The notes below the pieces were generated by a model. That model did not search any database and was not told where the DNA came from. It was given only the letters and a program-made list of their open reading frames with translations. Position numbers and translations under genes: made by a program. From positions 1 through 45,302 of the forward strand of contig PYEQ01000001.1 in NCBI GenBank assembly GCA_003017785.1: DNA of 45,302 nt, in the 5' to 3' direction. The DNA comes from a filamentous cyanobacterium CCP5. GTDB taxonomy: Bacteria; Cyanobacteriota; Cyanobacteriia; Phormidesmidales; Phormidesmidaceae. Each line of letters starts with the position of its first letter. Within the stretch, counting starts at the first letter, position 1. Below are positions 9,147 through 18,080 of this stretch, in pieces.

Positions 9147-9176
9147 CTTAACGGCGTTTTTACCGTTGCTTTATCT
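9147..9176 (+). promoter_or_regulatory. Candidate Pho box upstream of the secreted nuclease gene
   Basis: Three tandem 8-mers with exact 3-bp spacers are seen: CTTAACGG (9147-9154), TTTTACCG (9158-9165) and CTTTATCT (9169-9176). They fit the cyanobacterial Pho-box plan, although the second and third deviate from TTAAC. A possible -10 (TATGAG, about 9192) lies downstream. The distance to the ATG at 9283 is about 106 nt. Confidence 0.5.
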
Positions 9177-9282
9177 TCGCCTGGGATTTTGTATGAGGTT
9201 CTACTGATGCCCAGCCCGAATCTTAAATCCAGGGTTTGCAAACGCTCTTTCCTGTGTGCTCATCACCCACTCCGAGGTCTTC

Positions 9283-11958
9283 ATGGCGACTGTATTCATC
9301 AATGAATTTCACTACGACAACGCTGGCACTGACACCGGGGAATTCATTGAAATTGCTGGCCCTGTCGGCACCAATCTCAGCGGTTGGAGCCTGGTACTCT
9401 ACAACGGCAATGGCGGCGGGGCTTATGACACCGTTGCCCTCAGCGGAGTGGTGGCCGACCAGGCCGATGGCTTTGGCACCGTGGTCGTGGATTTTCCCCC
9501 TAACGGCCTTCAAAACGGCTCCCCCGACGGTATTGCCCTGGTGGATACCAGCGGCAATGTTGTGGAATTCATTAGCTACGAGGGCAGTTTTACCGCGATC
9601 GACGGTCCGGCTGTTGGCCTGACCAGCACCGACATTGGCGTGGCTGAAACTAGCAGCACCCCCATCGGCCAGTCTCTGCAGTTGATTGACGGCGTCTGGA
9701 CTGGCCCCGCATTAGCCACCAAGGGGGCAGTAAATGGCAGCGGTGGGGGCGGCGGCAACGAGCCTACATTCAAGTTCATCCATGAAATTCAGGGCAGCGG
9801 TGCTGAGAGTCCGTTCGTTGGCAGCCTGGTGCTGATCGAAGGCATCGTTGTCGGTGACTTCCAGGGCGGCAGCGGCCTCAACGGGTTCTTTGTGCAGGAA
9901 GAAGACGCCGATGCCGATGGTGACCTGATCACCTCCGAGGGCATTTTCGTCTTCGATGGCAGCTTCGGGGTAGATGTGAATGTGGGCGATCGCGTCCAGG
10001 TGACCGGTGTTGTCGATGAATTTTTTAACCTGACCCAGCTCAATCAGGTGTCGAGCGTAGCCGTGCTGGATGTGGCCCAGGCGCTACCCTCTGCCGCCAC
10101 GGTTAATTTTCCGGTCGCCTCCCTTGAGGCCCTCGAAGCAGTAGAAGGGATGCGGGTAGCGATTCCCGATACCCTGTTCGTCACCGAATACTTTAACCTC
10201 GATCGCTTCGGGGAAATCCGCCTCGCCTCCGACGGCTCCAGCAACGCCCCCGGCACCGACGAGCGCCTGGATCAATACACCCAGTTCAACGCCCCTGACG
10301 CCGCCGGATTTGCCGCCTACCAGGCCGAACTGGCCCCTCGGCAGATCGTTCTCGATGACGGCAGTAACGTCCAGAACCCTGACACCCTGATCTTTGGTCG
10401 CGGCGGTCAACCCCTTAGCGCCACCAACCCTCTGCGGGGGGGCGACTCGATTCAGGGTCTCACGGGCGTTCTCAGCTACAGCTTTGGCGACTACCGCATC
10501 CAGACCAATACGGGTGTTGACTTCCAGCCCACCAATCCGCGTCCGGCGGCCCCCGAAGACGTCGGTGGTTCCCTGCAGGTTGCCAGCTTCAACGTCCTGA
10601 ACTACTTCACCACAATTGACGACGGCAATACCCTAACCGACGCTGGCCTAGAACCCCGGGGCGCAGACAACCTGACCCGATTTGGCGTAGAACCTGCAGA
10701 AGCAGAGTTCAACCGCCAGACAGAAAAGCTGGTCACCGCTCTGCTCGCCATCGACGCCGACGTGTTTGGCCTGGTAGAGCTCGAGAATAGCGCCGACGAC
10801 AGCGCCCTGGTGAAGCTGGTGGCCGAACTCAATGCCGTCGCCGGGGCGGGCACTTTTGACTACATCCCCACGGGACTGGTGGGCACCGACGCGATCACCG
10901 TCGGCATGATCTATAAGCCTGGTGCAGTCACTCCCATCGGAGAGGTGGCGATTCTGGACGACTCCAGCTTCACCGACCCCAACAACACCGGGCTCCAGCG
11001 CAATCGCCCCGCGATCGCCCACAGCTTCATCGAAAACGCCACCGGGGAAATCTTCACGGCGGCGGTCAACCACTTCAAGTCCAAGGGGGCTTCGGGGCTC
11101 TCCAGCGGCCCCTCATCCAACCCGGATGCCGATCAGCTCGACGGTCAGGGCTTCTGGAACGATACCCGCACCAAGGCCGCGATCGCCCTGGCCAGCTGGC
11201 TGGCCTCTGACCCCACCGGCAGCGGCGACCCCGACGCGCTGATTCTGGGCGACCTGAATGCCTATGCTCAGGAAGACCCGATTACGGCTTTAGAAGCGGC
11301 TGGCTACACCGACCTGGCGGAGCTGTTTGTCGGTGCCGGGGCCTACTCCTTTGTGTTTGACGGGCAGCTGGGCACCCTGGACTACGCCCTGGCCAATAGC
11401 TCCCTGCTGGGCCAGGTCACCGGCACCACCGAGTGGCACGTCAACGCCGATGAGCCCGATGCCCTTGACTACAACCTAGATTTTGGGCGCGACCCCTCCC
11501 TGTTTGATGGCGACCTTCCCTACCGCAACTCTGACCACGACCCGCTGATCGTGGGGCTAGACCTGGCCGGAGAATTCAACCTGATCGATGCGGGCAACGG
11601 CAAAGACTCTGTCACTGGCACCGAGGGCAGCGATCGCATCCTCGGCGGCAATGGCAAAGACATCATCTTTGGCGGCGAGGGCAACGACCTTTTAGAAGGC
11701 GGCAACGGCAACGATAGTCTCTATGGTGAAGGGGGCTTCGACTTCCTGATTGGCGGACGAGGCAACGACCTGCTCGATGGCGGCGAGGGCATTGACTTTG
11801 CCATTTATGAGGGGGTTGTTGAAGACTTTTCCTTTAGCGGCACTGCCGACAACCTCAAAGCTACGGCTCCAGGCATCGGCACAGACACCCTGCTGAATAT
11901 CGAGTTCATTCGGTTCCTTGGCAATCAGGCTGTAATTGCCACAGCAGAGCTGGTGTAG
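9283..11958 (+). CDS. Secreted ExeM/NucH-type endonuclease with lamin-tail and RTX domains
   Basis: The protein is 891 aa from the chosen ATG at 9283, which has GAGG at 9274-9277; the reading frame is open back to a GTG at 9256, which lacks a site. Layout: about 1-155, lamin-tail-like beta domain (INEFHYDN); about 165-270, OB-fold-like segment (VLIEGIVVGDFQG); about 425-755, exonuclease-endonuclease-phosphatase domain with ASFNVLNYF, VELENS, HFKSKG, LGDLNAY and the catalytic-type SDHDP; then RTX repeats (GGNGKD, GGEGND, GGRGND) in the last 130 residues. The ExeM/NucH family degrades extracellular DNA. No Sec signal is seen, so type I secretion is likely. With the neighbouring GDPD and PhoX proteins it would release phosphate from environmental DNA; this role is inferred from context and from the Pho box. 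Confidence 0.88.
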   Translation: MATVFINEFHYDNAGTDTGEFIEIAGPVGTNLSGWSLVLYNGNGGGAYDTVALSGVVADQADGFGTVVVDFPPNGLQNGSPDGIALVDTSGNVVEFISYEGSFTAIDGPAVGLTSTDIGVAETSSTPIGQSLQLIDGVWTGPALATKGAVNGSGGGGGNEPTFKFIHEIQGSGAESPFVGSLVLIEGIVVGDFQGGSGLNGFFVQEEDADADGDLITSEGIFVFDGSFGVDVNVGDRVQVTGVVDEFFNLTQLNQVSSVAVLDVAQALPSAATVNFPVASLEALEAVEGMRVAIPDTLFVTEYFNLDRFGEIRLASDGSSNAPGTDERLDQYTQFNAPDAAGFAAYQAELAPRQIVLDDGSNVQNPDTLIFGRGGQPLSATNPLRGGDSIQGLTGVLSYSFGDYRIQTNTGVDFQPTNPRPAAPEDVGGSLQVASFNVLNYFTTIDDGNTLTDAGLEPRGADNLTRFGVEPAEAEFNRQTEKLVTALLAIDADVFGLVELENSADDSALVKLVAELNAVAGAGTFDYIPTGLVGTDAITVGMIYKPGAVTPIGEVAILDDSSFTDPNNTGLQRNRPAIAHSFIENATGEIFTAAVNHFKSKGASGLSSGPSSNPDADQLDGQGFWNDTRTKAAIALASWLASDPTGSGDPDALILGDLNAYAQEDPITALEAAGYTDLAELFVGAGAYSFVFDGQLGTLDYALANSSLLGQVTGTTEWHVNADEPDALDYNLDFGRDPSLFDGDLPYRNSDHDPLIVGLDLAGEFNLIDAGNGKDSVTGTEGSDRILGGNGKDIIFGGEGNDLLEGGNGNDSLYGEGGFDFLIGGRGNDLLDGGEGIDFAIYEGVVEDFSFSGTADNLKATAPGIGTDTLLNIEFIRFLGNQAVIATAELV

Positions 11959-12044
11959 CGGTTGGGGAGTTGCCCCCAGCTGACTAGAGGCAGCCTTGAG
12001 CAGCCCTAGCGGGTGGCTAATCGAGGACAGCTGTCTTTACGGGC

Positions 12045-13727
12045 TTAAGTGGCAGCGACAGCAGTGGTTTCAGCCTTGGGGGAAATGAGCTGAAGATAGT
12101 CTGGATCGCTGCCAGCCTGCCGCAGCAAAGCACTGCGAGGCAGCACCCGCAAGACCTCTTCGAGGGTGGTGGTGCCAGCTAACACCTTTTGAATAGCGGC
12201 ATTGCGGAAGGACATAAAGCCCACTTTATTGAGGTGCCGGTGTAGCTGGGTAATAGTGCCGTCGTACATGATTTCGCGAATGCGATCGTCGATTTCCAGC
12301 ATTTCAACGATCGCTTCTCGACCTAAATATCCTGACTGGAAGCAGTAGCTACAGCCCTGGCCCTGCTGCCAGTTAGCTTGCTGGATCTGCTTTTTATCCA
12401 GACCGAGCAGGCTGGCGCGATCGTCAGGCTGGGTCGGCTGACTGCAATGGGGGCATACCCGCCGCACCAGTCGCTGGGCGACGACCCCGAGCAGGGCATC
12501 GCTGATCAGTCCCACATCGGGGCCAATGTCTTTGATGCGAGGAATTGCCCCTACCGCATCGTTCGTATGCAGTGTCGTAAACACCAAATGCCCAGTCAGG
12601 GCGGCACGGACGGCGGTTTCGGCGGTGGCGTGATCGCGGACCTCCCCCACCATAATGATGTCGGGATCTTGCCGCAGAATCGCCCGCAGACCACTGGCAA
12701 AGGTCATGCCTGCCGCTTCGTTTACCTGGGTTTGGGTCACACAAGGCAGCACATATTCCACGGGGTCTTCCACCGTGACAACATTCACATCTTCCGTGGC
12801 AATTTCCTGCAGGCTGGTGTAAAGGGTGCTGGTCTTACCAGAACCCGTAGGGCCAGTGAAAATAATCATGCCCTGGGGCTGCTGCAACCAGGTTTTATAG
12901 GTTGTCAGCGCCTTCGCTGGGAACCCCAGCTTGTCAATGGTGGAAAAGGGATTTTTGCGGGGGAGCAGGCGCACGACAGCCTTTTCGCCGCCGACGCAGG
13001 GGAGAGTGCTCACCCGCATGTCCATATCCAGGTCAACCTCTTGGTCGAGGGCATACTGTTCGCCGATGCGACCGTCCTGAGGACGGCGGCTGTTGGCAAT
13101 ATCCATGCTCGCCATTACCTTTAGGGCAACCACCACTCGCCGGCTGACCTCGGCCGGCAGGGTCGTGATATTGCGCAGCACTCCGTCAATGCGATAGCGC
13201 ACCCGTAGCCCCTTGTCAGTAGGTTCTAAGTGAATATCGCTCGCCCGGTGGCGCAGGGCACTGGAAATAATGGCTCGAATCCGCTCGATTTGGCCATCGG
13301 CCTTAGCCAGGAAAATTTCGGTGGTTTCGCCTACGTCCTCCTGCATATGTTCCCCGGTTAGCGGATCTAGCAGCGGACTGGCCTGAATCTGTCTGACATT
13401 CAGGGTGCGGTGGTGGTACCAGCTACGATAGCTTTTCGCGGCAATGGGGATGACGTGGATGTCGCTGAGGGCGCGATCGCGGAGCTTCTGCACCAGCTCG
13501 GGAGCGATCGCCACGGGACTACCGAGGTAGAAACAGTTTTGCCACAGCAGCAGTGGCATCACTGGGGGCAGCCGCTGTCCTGAAAACAATTGAAAGAACC
13601 GACTACAAACCTCTTCGTCAAGTAAGCACAGGTTGACCTGCTGGGTTTCGTTGCAAAGCAGATTGAGCGCCTGCTCGCAGCTGATCCTACCGCTTTTTAG
13701 CTGTTGCCAAGCCGAAATAGTCGTCAT
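12045..13727 (-). CDS. GspE/PilB-type secretion or pilus assembly ATPase
   Basis: This protein of about 560 aa belongs to the type II/IV secretion ATPase family. The first ~130 residues are divergent and short compared with PilB. The core shows SDIHLEP, the Asp-box region, Walker A GPTGSGKTST, Walker B DIIMVGEVRD, a His box (TTLHTND) and a zinc-binding pair CPHC...CSYC as in GspE/PilB. The ATG at 13727 is preferred to a TTG one codon upstream; no clear ribosome site is seen. It may be a PilB paralogue rather than the main pilus motor because no pilC, pilT or pilin gene is nearby. It sits convergent to the nuclease gene and divergent from phoX. Whether it helps secretion of these exoenzymes is unknown. 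Confidence 0.85.
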   Translation of the reverse strand: MTTISAWQQLKSGRISCEQALNLLCNETQQVNLCLLDEEVCSRFFQLFSGQRLPPVMPLLLWQNCFYLGSPVAIAPELVQKLRDRALSDIHVIPIAAKSYRSWYHHRTLNVRQIQASPLLDPLTGEHMQEDVGETTEIFLAKADGQIERIRAIISSALRHRASDIHLEPTDKGLRVRYRIDGVLRNITTLPAEVSRRVVVALKVMASMDIANSRRPQDGRIGEQYALDQEVDLDMDMRVSTLPCVGGEKAVVRLLPRKNPFSTIDKLGFPAKALTTYKTWLQQPQGMIIFTGPTGSGKTSTLYTSLQEIATEDVNVVTVEDPVEYVLPCVTQTQVNEAAGMTFASGLRAILRQDPDIIMVGEVRDHATAETAVRAALTGHLVFTTLHTNDAVGAIPRIKDIGPDVGLISDALLGVVAQRLVRRVCPHCSQPTQPDDRASLLGLDKKQIQQANWQQGQGCSYCFQSGYLGREAIVEMLEIDDRIREIMYDGTITQLHRHLNKVGFMSFRNAAIQKVLAGTTTLEEVLRVLPRSALLRQAGSDPDYLQLISPKAETTAVAAT

Positions 13728-14048
13728 CAAACCGTATATTTATTCCGTCAATCACCCTAGCGGCAATGTGACTTGCTATGCGTTATAGCGAGACTAAAAT
13801 AAACTTATAGAAAGGTTAAATTACCCTTTGCATCTTTGTAGCCGATTCAGCACAAATCCTTTATTAAGTATATTTTGGCGCAGAGTTTGATCTGGCTCCA
13901 GGCATTAGTCAATCGACTTTAACGCCTAGAACTTCATTTTCCACCGGCCAGTTGATTGGCAAACCCTAAAATGAGAGATTTGCTTACTATTTTTAATAGC
14001 ACCCAATCCTTTGCCTTTAGCTGATTCCACATTGGCAAAGGAGCCTGG
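13728..14048. other. AT-rich intergenic stretch upstream of phoX and the GspE-like gene
   Basis: No gene is visible. It must hold the promoter of the minus-strand ATPase gene and lies upstream of the phoX Pho box. The sequence is clearly more AT-rich than the flanking genes. Confidence 0.4.
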
Positions 14049-14078
14049 TTAAGGTTCTCAATTACCTAGCCTTAACTT
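14049..14078 (+). promoter_or_regulatory. Candidate Pho box upstream of phoX
   Basis: Three 8-mers at an 11-bp period are seen: TTAAGGTT (14049-14056), AATTACCT (14060-14067) and CTTAACTT (14071-14078). The last is a near-perfect match to CTTAACCT and the others are weaker. The site lies about 180 nt upstream of the GTG start of phoX. Confidence comes mainly from the period and the gene context. Confidence 0.45.
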
Positions 14079-14259
14079 AATTTTTCATGAAAATTGATAT
14101 CTTCTAATGCGGAGATTGTCCTGCATTTGGACATGACTATTTAGCTGATGTCTGCTGACTTACTGGGCTGACGCGATCCCCGGTCAGTGGTTTTTATTGC
14201 GTCGTTTTGAGGGCAGGCCTTGGCTGCTAAACCGCTTTAACTGAGAAGGAGAGAAGACT

Positions 14260-15651
14260 GTGGTTTCCGTATCTCGTCGGAAGTTCTTTGGCATGATGGG
14301 GGCTGGCGCGGCTGGCGCATTTGCCCTTTCCCCGATGCAGGCGTTCTTGGCCCGTAAGGCGATGGGCCAAAATCCTGTCGTCGAGGGTTTTGGCTCGCTG
14401 TCGCCTAAGGCTCCTAGCGTAGTAGACACCCGTTCTACACCTGTATTCGATATTAAAGGCGTTCCCCTGCTGGAAATTCCCGCCGGGTTTGCCTATGCCG
14501 CGTTTCACGTAACCGGCATGAATATGAGCGATCGCAACCTCTGTCCCAGCAACCACGATGGCATGGCCTGGTTTGCTGGCCCTCGCGGTAGCCATATTCT
14601 GGTGCAAAACCACGAGGTCGGCCCCGGTGCCACCTACAACACCGGATTGCAAAAAGCCTACGACCGCTTTGACGGAGACGGGGGAGCGGGTGCTGGCGCT
14701 GGCGGTACTACCAACATCATCGTGGATGCCAACGGTAGAGTGCTGCGCGACTACGTTTCCCTCTCCGGCACGATTCGCAACTGTGCCGGTGGCCCAACCC
14801 CCTGGGGCAGCTGGATTACCTGCGAAGAAAACACCACGGTTCCAGCCGATAATCCGGCAGTAACTAAAAAGCACGGCTTTAATTTTGAGGTACCCGCTAG
14901 GGGCGGTCAGCGTCCGGCAGTCCCTTTGGAGGCAATGGGGCGCTTCAACCACGAAGCCGTAGCGGTTGACCCGGCAACCGGCTACGTCTACGAAACCGAA
15001 GACCGAGGGGATAGCTGCCTCTATCGGTATATTCCCAACAAGCCCGGTAACCTCGATCACGGGGGCGAACTGCAGGTACTAAAGCTGGTCAACGGCCCCC
15101 AAGATACCCGCACGGGCGTTTTGAGCCTGCTAAATCAGCCCCTATCGGTGGAGTGGGTCAGCCTCACCGACAATGGGGTCAACATCAACCCCGATGAAGA
15201 CATCCTGCGGTTCGACGCTCAAGCCCTCGGCGGTGCCATCTTTGCCCGTGGCGAAGGCGCCTGGGCTGGCAACGGCAAAATCTACTGGGTTTGCACCAGC
15301 GGTGGCGACCAGGGTAACGGCCAGGTGTGGTGCTACGACGACCAGACCGAAACGGTGACTCTGTTTGTTGAGTCCACCGACCAGACCGCCCTGGATAACC
15401 CTGACAACATCACGGTTAACCCCGCTGACGGCAGCCTCTACCTGATGGAAGACGGCGGCGGTGAGCAGTTTGTGGTGGGGGTGACCCCCTCTGGCGGTCT
15501 GTTCAAGCTGTGCCGCAACAACATCAACACGTCCGAGTTTGCCGGTGGTTGCTTCTCGGCTGATGGTAAAAAGTTCTTCGTGAATATCCAGTCTCCTGGT
15601 ATTACCATCATGCTCTATCGCACCAACGGCCAGCCAATTATCGCGGCCTAG
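14260..15651 (+). CDS. phoX: PhoX-type alkaline phosphatase (DUF839), Tat-exported
   Basis: This 463-aa protein starts with a twin-arginine signal, SRRKFFG, followed by an Ala-rich hydrophobic stretch (residues 5-35), so it is probably exported folded by Tat. Family motifs include GPRGSHILVQNHE (about 108-119), PWGSWITCEEN (181-191), FNHEAVAVDP and ETEDRGDSCLYRY (245-257), and MEDGGGEQF in the C-terminal third. The PhoX family uses an Fe/Ca cofactor and hydrolyses phosphomonoesters. At 463 residues it is a short member compared with the roughly 600-residue proteobacterial PhoX. The GTG start at 14260 has AAGGAGAG just upstream. A candidate Pho box precedes it and a strong terminator follows. 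It fits with the nearby GDPD and nuclease as the last step of phosphate release. Confidence 0.85.
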   Translation: MVSVSRRKFFGMMGAGAAGAFALSPMQAFLARKAMGQNPVVEGFGSLSPKAPSVVDTRSTPVFDIKGVPLLEIPAGFAYAAFHVTGMNMSDRNLCPSNHDGMAWFAGPRGSHILVQNHEVGPGATYNTGLQKAYDRFDGDGGAGAGAGGTTNIIVDANGRVLRDYVSLSGTIRNCAGGPTPWGSWITCEENTTVPADNPAVTKKHGFNFEVPARGGQRPAVPLEAMGRFNHEAVAVDPATGYVYETEDRGDSCLYRYIPNKPGNLDHGGELQVLKLVNGPQDTRTGVLSLLNQPLSVEWVSLTDNGVNINPDEDILRFDAQALGGAIFARGEGAWAGNGKIYWVCTSGGDQGNGQVWCYDDQTETVTLFVESTDQTALDNPDNITVNPADGSLYLMEDGGGEQFVVGVTPSGGLFKLCRNNINTSEFAGGCFSADGKKFFVNIQSPGITIMLYRTNGQPIIAA

Positions 15652-15672
15652 GCAAGCAGCCTTGAGCAAAAG

Positions 15673-15703
15673 AAAATCGCGGAGTCCAGGCTCCGCGATT
15701 TTT
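15673..15703. terminator. Bidirectional rho-independent terminator after phoX
   Basis: The arms AAAATCGCGGAG (15673-15684) and CTCCGCGATTTTT (15691-15703) form a 10-bp GC-rich stem flanked by A and T runs. It can terminate phoX on the plus strand and the pentapeptide gene on the minus strand, whose stop is at 15746. Confidence 0.85.
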
Positions 15704-15745
15704 ATGCGTTTGCAATCGCTCAAGGGTAGTCTTCGTTGGAAGCAT

Positions 15746-16225
15746 CTAAGAACTTTCGGCTTCGAGAACTGTGCCTTTCAAGTAGGCTCCATCCAGTTTG
15801 GCATCATCTAAATTGGCCCCTCGAAGCTGGGCATTATGCAGGGCCGCTCCTTTGAGATTAGCTCCTGTGAGATTGGCATTCTCTAGATTGGCATCCCGCA
15901 GGCTAGCGCTTCTGAGATTTGCGCCTTCCAGGTTAGCTCCGCTGAGGTCGCTACCCCCTAAGTCTGCCCCCTCTAGCTCGGCTCCAGCCAGATTGGCTTG
16001 CCGCAGGTTGGCCTGACGAAAATTGGCATCCACCAGATTGGCCCTTTGCAGGTTAGCCCCTTGCAAGTTTGTACCGAGAAAATAAACGCCGTCCAGGCTG
16101 GCGGATTCTAAGTTGATGCCGCTGAGGTCGTGATCTCTAAACTTGAGGTCGTCCAGCTCAGTGCTGGCAAAGTTGCGATCGCCCGCTCCATAGCGCTGCA
16201 GGACATCGTCTACGAATAATCTCAT
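15746..16225 (-). CDS. Pentapeptide-repeat protein
   Basis: This 159-aa protein consists, from about residue 24 to 155, of tandem A(D/N)LXX pentapeptides (GANL, QANL, GADL), which fold as a right-handed quadrilateral beta helix. The first 20 residues (MRLFVDDVLQRYGAGDRNF) are a cap. Such proteins are abundant in cyanobacteria and mostly lack known function. The ATG at 16225 follows AGGGAGA on the minus strand. The gene starts 33 nt after the stop of the secreted hypothetical gene, so the two are likely co-transcribed. Confidence 0.85.
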   Translation of the reverse strand: MRLFVDDVLQRYGAGDRNFASTELDDLKFRDHDLSGINLESASLDGVYFLGTNLQGANLQRANLVDANFRQANLRQANLAGAELEGADLGGSDLSGANLEGANLRSASLRDANLENANLTGANLKGAALHNAQLRGANLDDAKLDGAYLKGTVLEAESS

Positions 16226-16258
16226 GGCTCGTGATTCTCCCTAATCAACTCTCAAGCT

Positions 16259-16795
16259 CTAGTCGACGGCGTCTACCAGCTCCAGATATTCGTCATAGTC
16301 AATCCGACCGTCCCTGACCATCTGGTCGAGGGCCACGCTGGGGTCTTCTTGGCCAGCTACCTGGAGCCGCGTGGGGGCTGCCGCCACCAATTCTGGACCG
16401 CTCCCCTGGGAGCCACTGGGGTTGAGCAGCGCGTAGGCCACACCGTAGTATTGCGTCCAGCTCTCGATTTGCGGCGTGGTTTGCCATTGCTGCCGGGATA
16501 CCCGCGTCGAGAGAATCGGTGCCACCTGACCATGGCGCTGCCCCAGCACGTCGATATGAACTTCGGTGAGCTGTGGGTTGGCGCTGAACTGGCTCATGAC
16601 TTCAGCTCTGGCTAGCGCCTCCGCCTGCCGCACCATGTCCGATTGAGAGCGACCGGCGATCGCGATTTCAATGACTTGATAATCCGTCTCCGCCTGAACC
16701 GAATCGGCTCCCATCGTAGCGGGTAAGACTAGCAGGGCGGCAGACAAGGCTAGCTGCTGGGCTAAGGAACCCAACGGGATAAACTTTCCATCCAT
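16259..16795 (-). CDS. Secreted hypothetical protein
   Basis: This 178-aa protein is not recognised. Residues 10-35 form a Sec-type signal (LAQQLALSAALLVLPATMGA) with likely cleavage near VQAET. The mature part has an alpha/beta pattern (YQVIEIAIAG, VHIDVLG) and a C-terminal acidic helix ending IDYDEYLELVDAVD. It lies upstream of the pentapeptide gene in the same direction with a short gap, suggesting an operon. The ATG at 16795 is used because the signal peptide starts there. The function is unknown. Confidence 0.7.
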   Translation of the reverse strand: MDGKFIPLGSLAQQLALSAALLVLPATMGADSVQAETDYQVIEIAIAGRSQSDMVRQAEALARAEVMSQFSANPQLTEVHIDVLGQRHGQVAPILSTRVSRQQWQTTPQIESWTQYYGVAYALLNPSGSQGSGPELVAAAPTRLQVAGQEDPSVALDQMVRDGRIDYDEYLELVDAVD

Positions 16796-17029
16796 GATGA
16801 ACTCTTAGAAGACAGACCTTAAGACAGTTAGGGCCTCTCACGGAGTCGCCAGAGACTCTACCAGGGGTTGAGAGTATGAGCTAATGGTGGCGCTTGAGAA
16901 TGCGATGTGAATCCAGGTGCTACCCGGTCAATTCCTGGAAAATACTCTCATAGAACTTTCCCCAGGGAGTAAACAACCGGTTAAACGCAAATTAACTGCG
17001 AAGTCCCGCACCAGGATGAGTTTCAGATC

Positions 17030-17286
17030 CGGGCTGACGCTACCGCCCCAATTGCCGCTTCTGCGTCAGGCTTTACAAGACTTTCAAGCGATCGCCGTCA
17101 CTCTCACGCTAGACACCAGCCTGCTTTGAAATCGATTCTGCCTGATTGAGGTCTGTCTAATCTGGGCTGGACGCTCGTTAACCCTGGCACAGCAAGTCCT
17201 AGAACACAGCCGTGCCACAGTCAGTTTTGAGGCGTATCGTCCAGCTCTAGCCGCTGCCAAAGCCCTCTTGCCCATTTCCTTGTAGT
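17030..17286 (+). pseudogene. IS4-like transposase remnant with an in-frame TGA
   Basis: One continuous frame reads RQALQDFQAIAVTLTLDTSLL, then TGA at 17127-17129, then NRFCLIEVCLIW and LTLAQQVLEH up to a TAG at about 17284. Cyanobacterial IS4-like DDE transposases have Trp at the TGA position (LDTS-L-WNRFCLIEV), so this looks like TGG to TGA decay. The C-terminal half with the rest of the catalytic triad is gone, and no inverted repeats were identified. The family assignment is from memory of similar sequences. Confidence 0.55.
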
Positions 17287-17439
17287 ACAAGAGAGCTAAT
17301 AAGGTATCACGATAGGGATCCAGAGAAGCGCGACTTCACTCGCTCACTTGCCTTTTAGCTGTATTGGACACTACAGCTAGGGAAAAGTTTCTAACTTTAA
17401 AGATCAGCAGAACAACTGCTCTCAAAAAAGATTACTAGT

Positions 17440-17563
17440 AGGTATTATTTTTAGATTTTCTTTTACAATCGCAGTCCTTTTCCTCAAAAAATGTCGGTTT
17501 TTCCACAGGCGAAATGCGGCCTGTCGGGAGTTTCAGCGCAGTCTGTGGAAAACACTACCCACA
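17440..17563. promoter_or_regulatory. DnaA-box cluster beside an AT-rich stretch
   Basis: Two perfect copies of the cyanobacterial DnaA box TTTTCCACA lie in opposite orientation at 17499-17507 and 17544-17552 (as TGTGGAAAA). A weaker CTACCCACA is at 17555-17563. A very AT-rich tract (about 17440-17475) adjoins them. This is origin-like but small, and it could also be a DnaA-controlled promoter. No dnaN or dnaA gene is nearby. It lies in a gene-free stretch of about 560 bp (17287-17848) in which nothing else was recognised. Confidence 0.4.
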
Positions 17564-17848
17564 GGCTAGAAACAGGTTGAGCAGCGAGGCCGGATCCGCC
17601 AGTGACGCGGGGATCGGGGAAACCCTGATGGCTTCGTTAAGGAAGGAGTGGCGCTAGCGCATAAGATTATCTTTGGCAAGATTGACAGTTTTCTAGGGTG
17701 ATAGGCACAATGATTCGACCAGCCAACCGAACCTCATTTACGGCCCTTACAAACGCTTTAGTCTCTCGCTGAGAGATAGAGTGTCAGGGCGATGGGGCGA
17801 GTTTTTGGTGTGAGATTTTAATCTGTGAAACGCAGGGAAGGTTTATTT

Positions 17849-18064
17849 ATGGCGACAGAAATGCAGCCCCGCATCAGCCTGAATGTCGAGATTCCTGAAG
17901 AGCTTTACGAGTCCCTACAGACCTATGTTGAGACGCACAAAACCTGGAGCCAGCATCGGGTCTTCTGTGCCGCTTTATCACTATTCCTGATGCAAAACGG
18001 CACCAATGACCGTCGCATCAACCGTCTGTATCTCGATGCCTTGTTTGATTATTCCGCCGTCTAG
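17849..18064 (+). CDS. DUF2811 small protein
   Basis: This 71-aa protein matches the cyanobacterial DUF2811 pattern: SLNVEIPEELYESLQTYVETH, then HRVFCAALSLFLMQNG and a C-terminal YLDALF. The arrangement resembles a ribbon-helix-helix-like or small helical fold. The ATG at 17849 is chosen because GGGAAGG lies 7-13 nt upstream; the frame is open to a GTG at 17825. The function is unknown. Confidence 0.75.
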   Translation: MATEMQPRISLNVEIPEELYESLQTYVETHKTWSQHRVFCAALSLFLMQNGTNDRRINRLYLDALFDYSAV

Positions 18065-18080
18065 CGGGCCACACCGTTGG

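Noticed and set aside
14227-15060. 277-codon minus-strand frame opposite phoX
   Set aside because: The plus strand carries an unmistakable Tat-PhoX protein; the antisense frame has no family features.
11990-15668. Exact 13-bp GCAGCCTTGAGCA repeat just downstream of both the nuclease and phoX genes
   Set aside because: Several 13-bp matches are expected by chance in a window of this length and no further copy or structure supports a function.
17440-17563. Chromosomal oriC
   Set aside because: Only two perfect DnaA boxes and no dnaN, dnaA or other origin-linked gene nearby.
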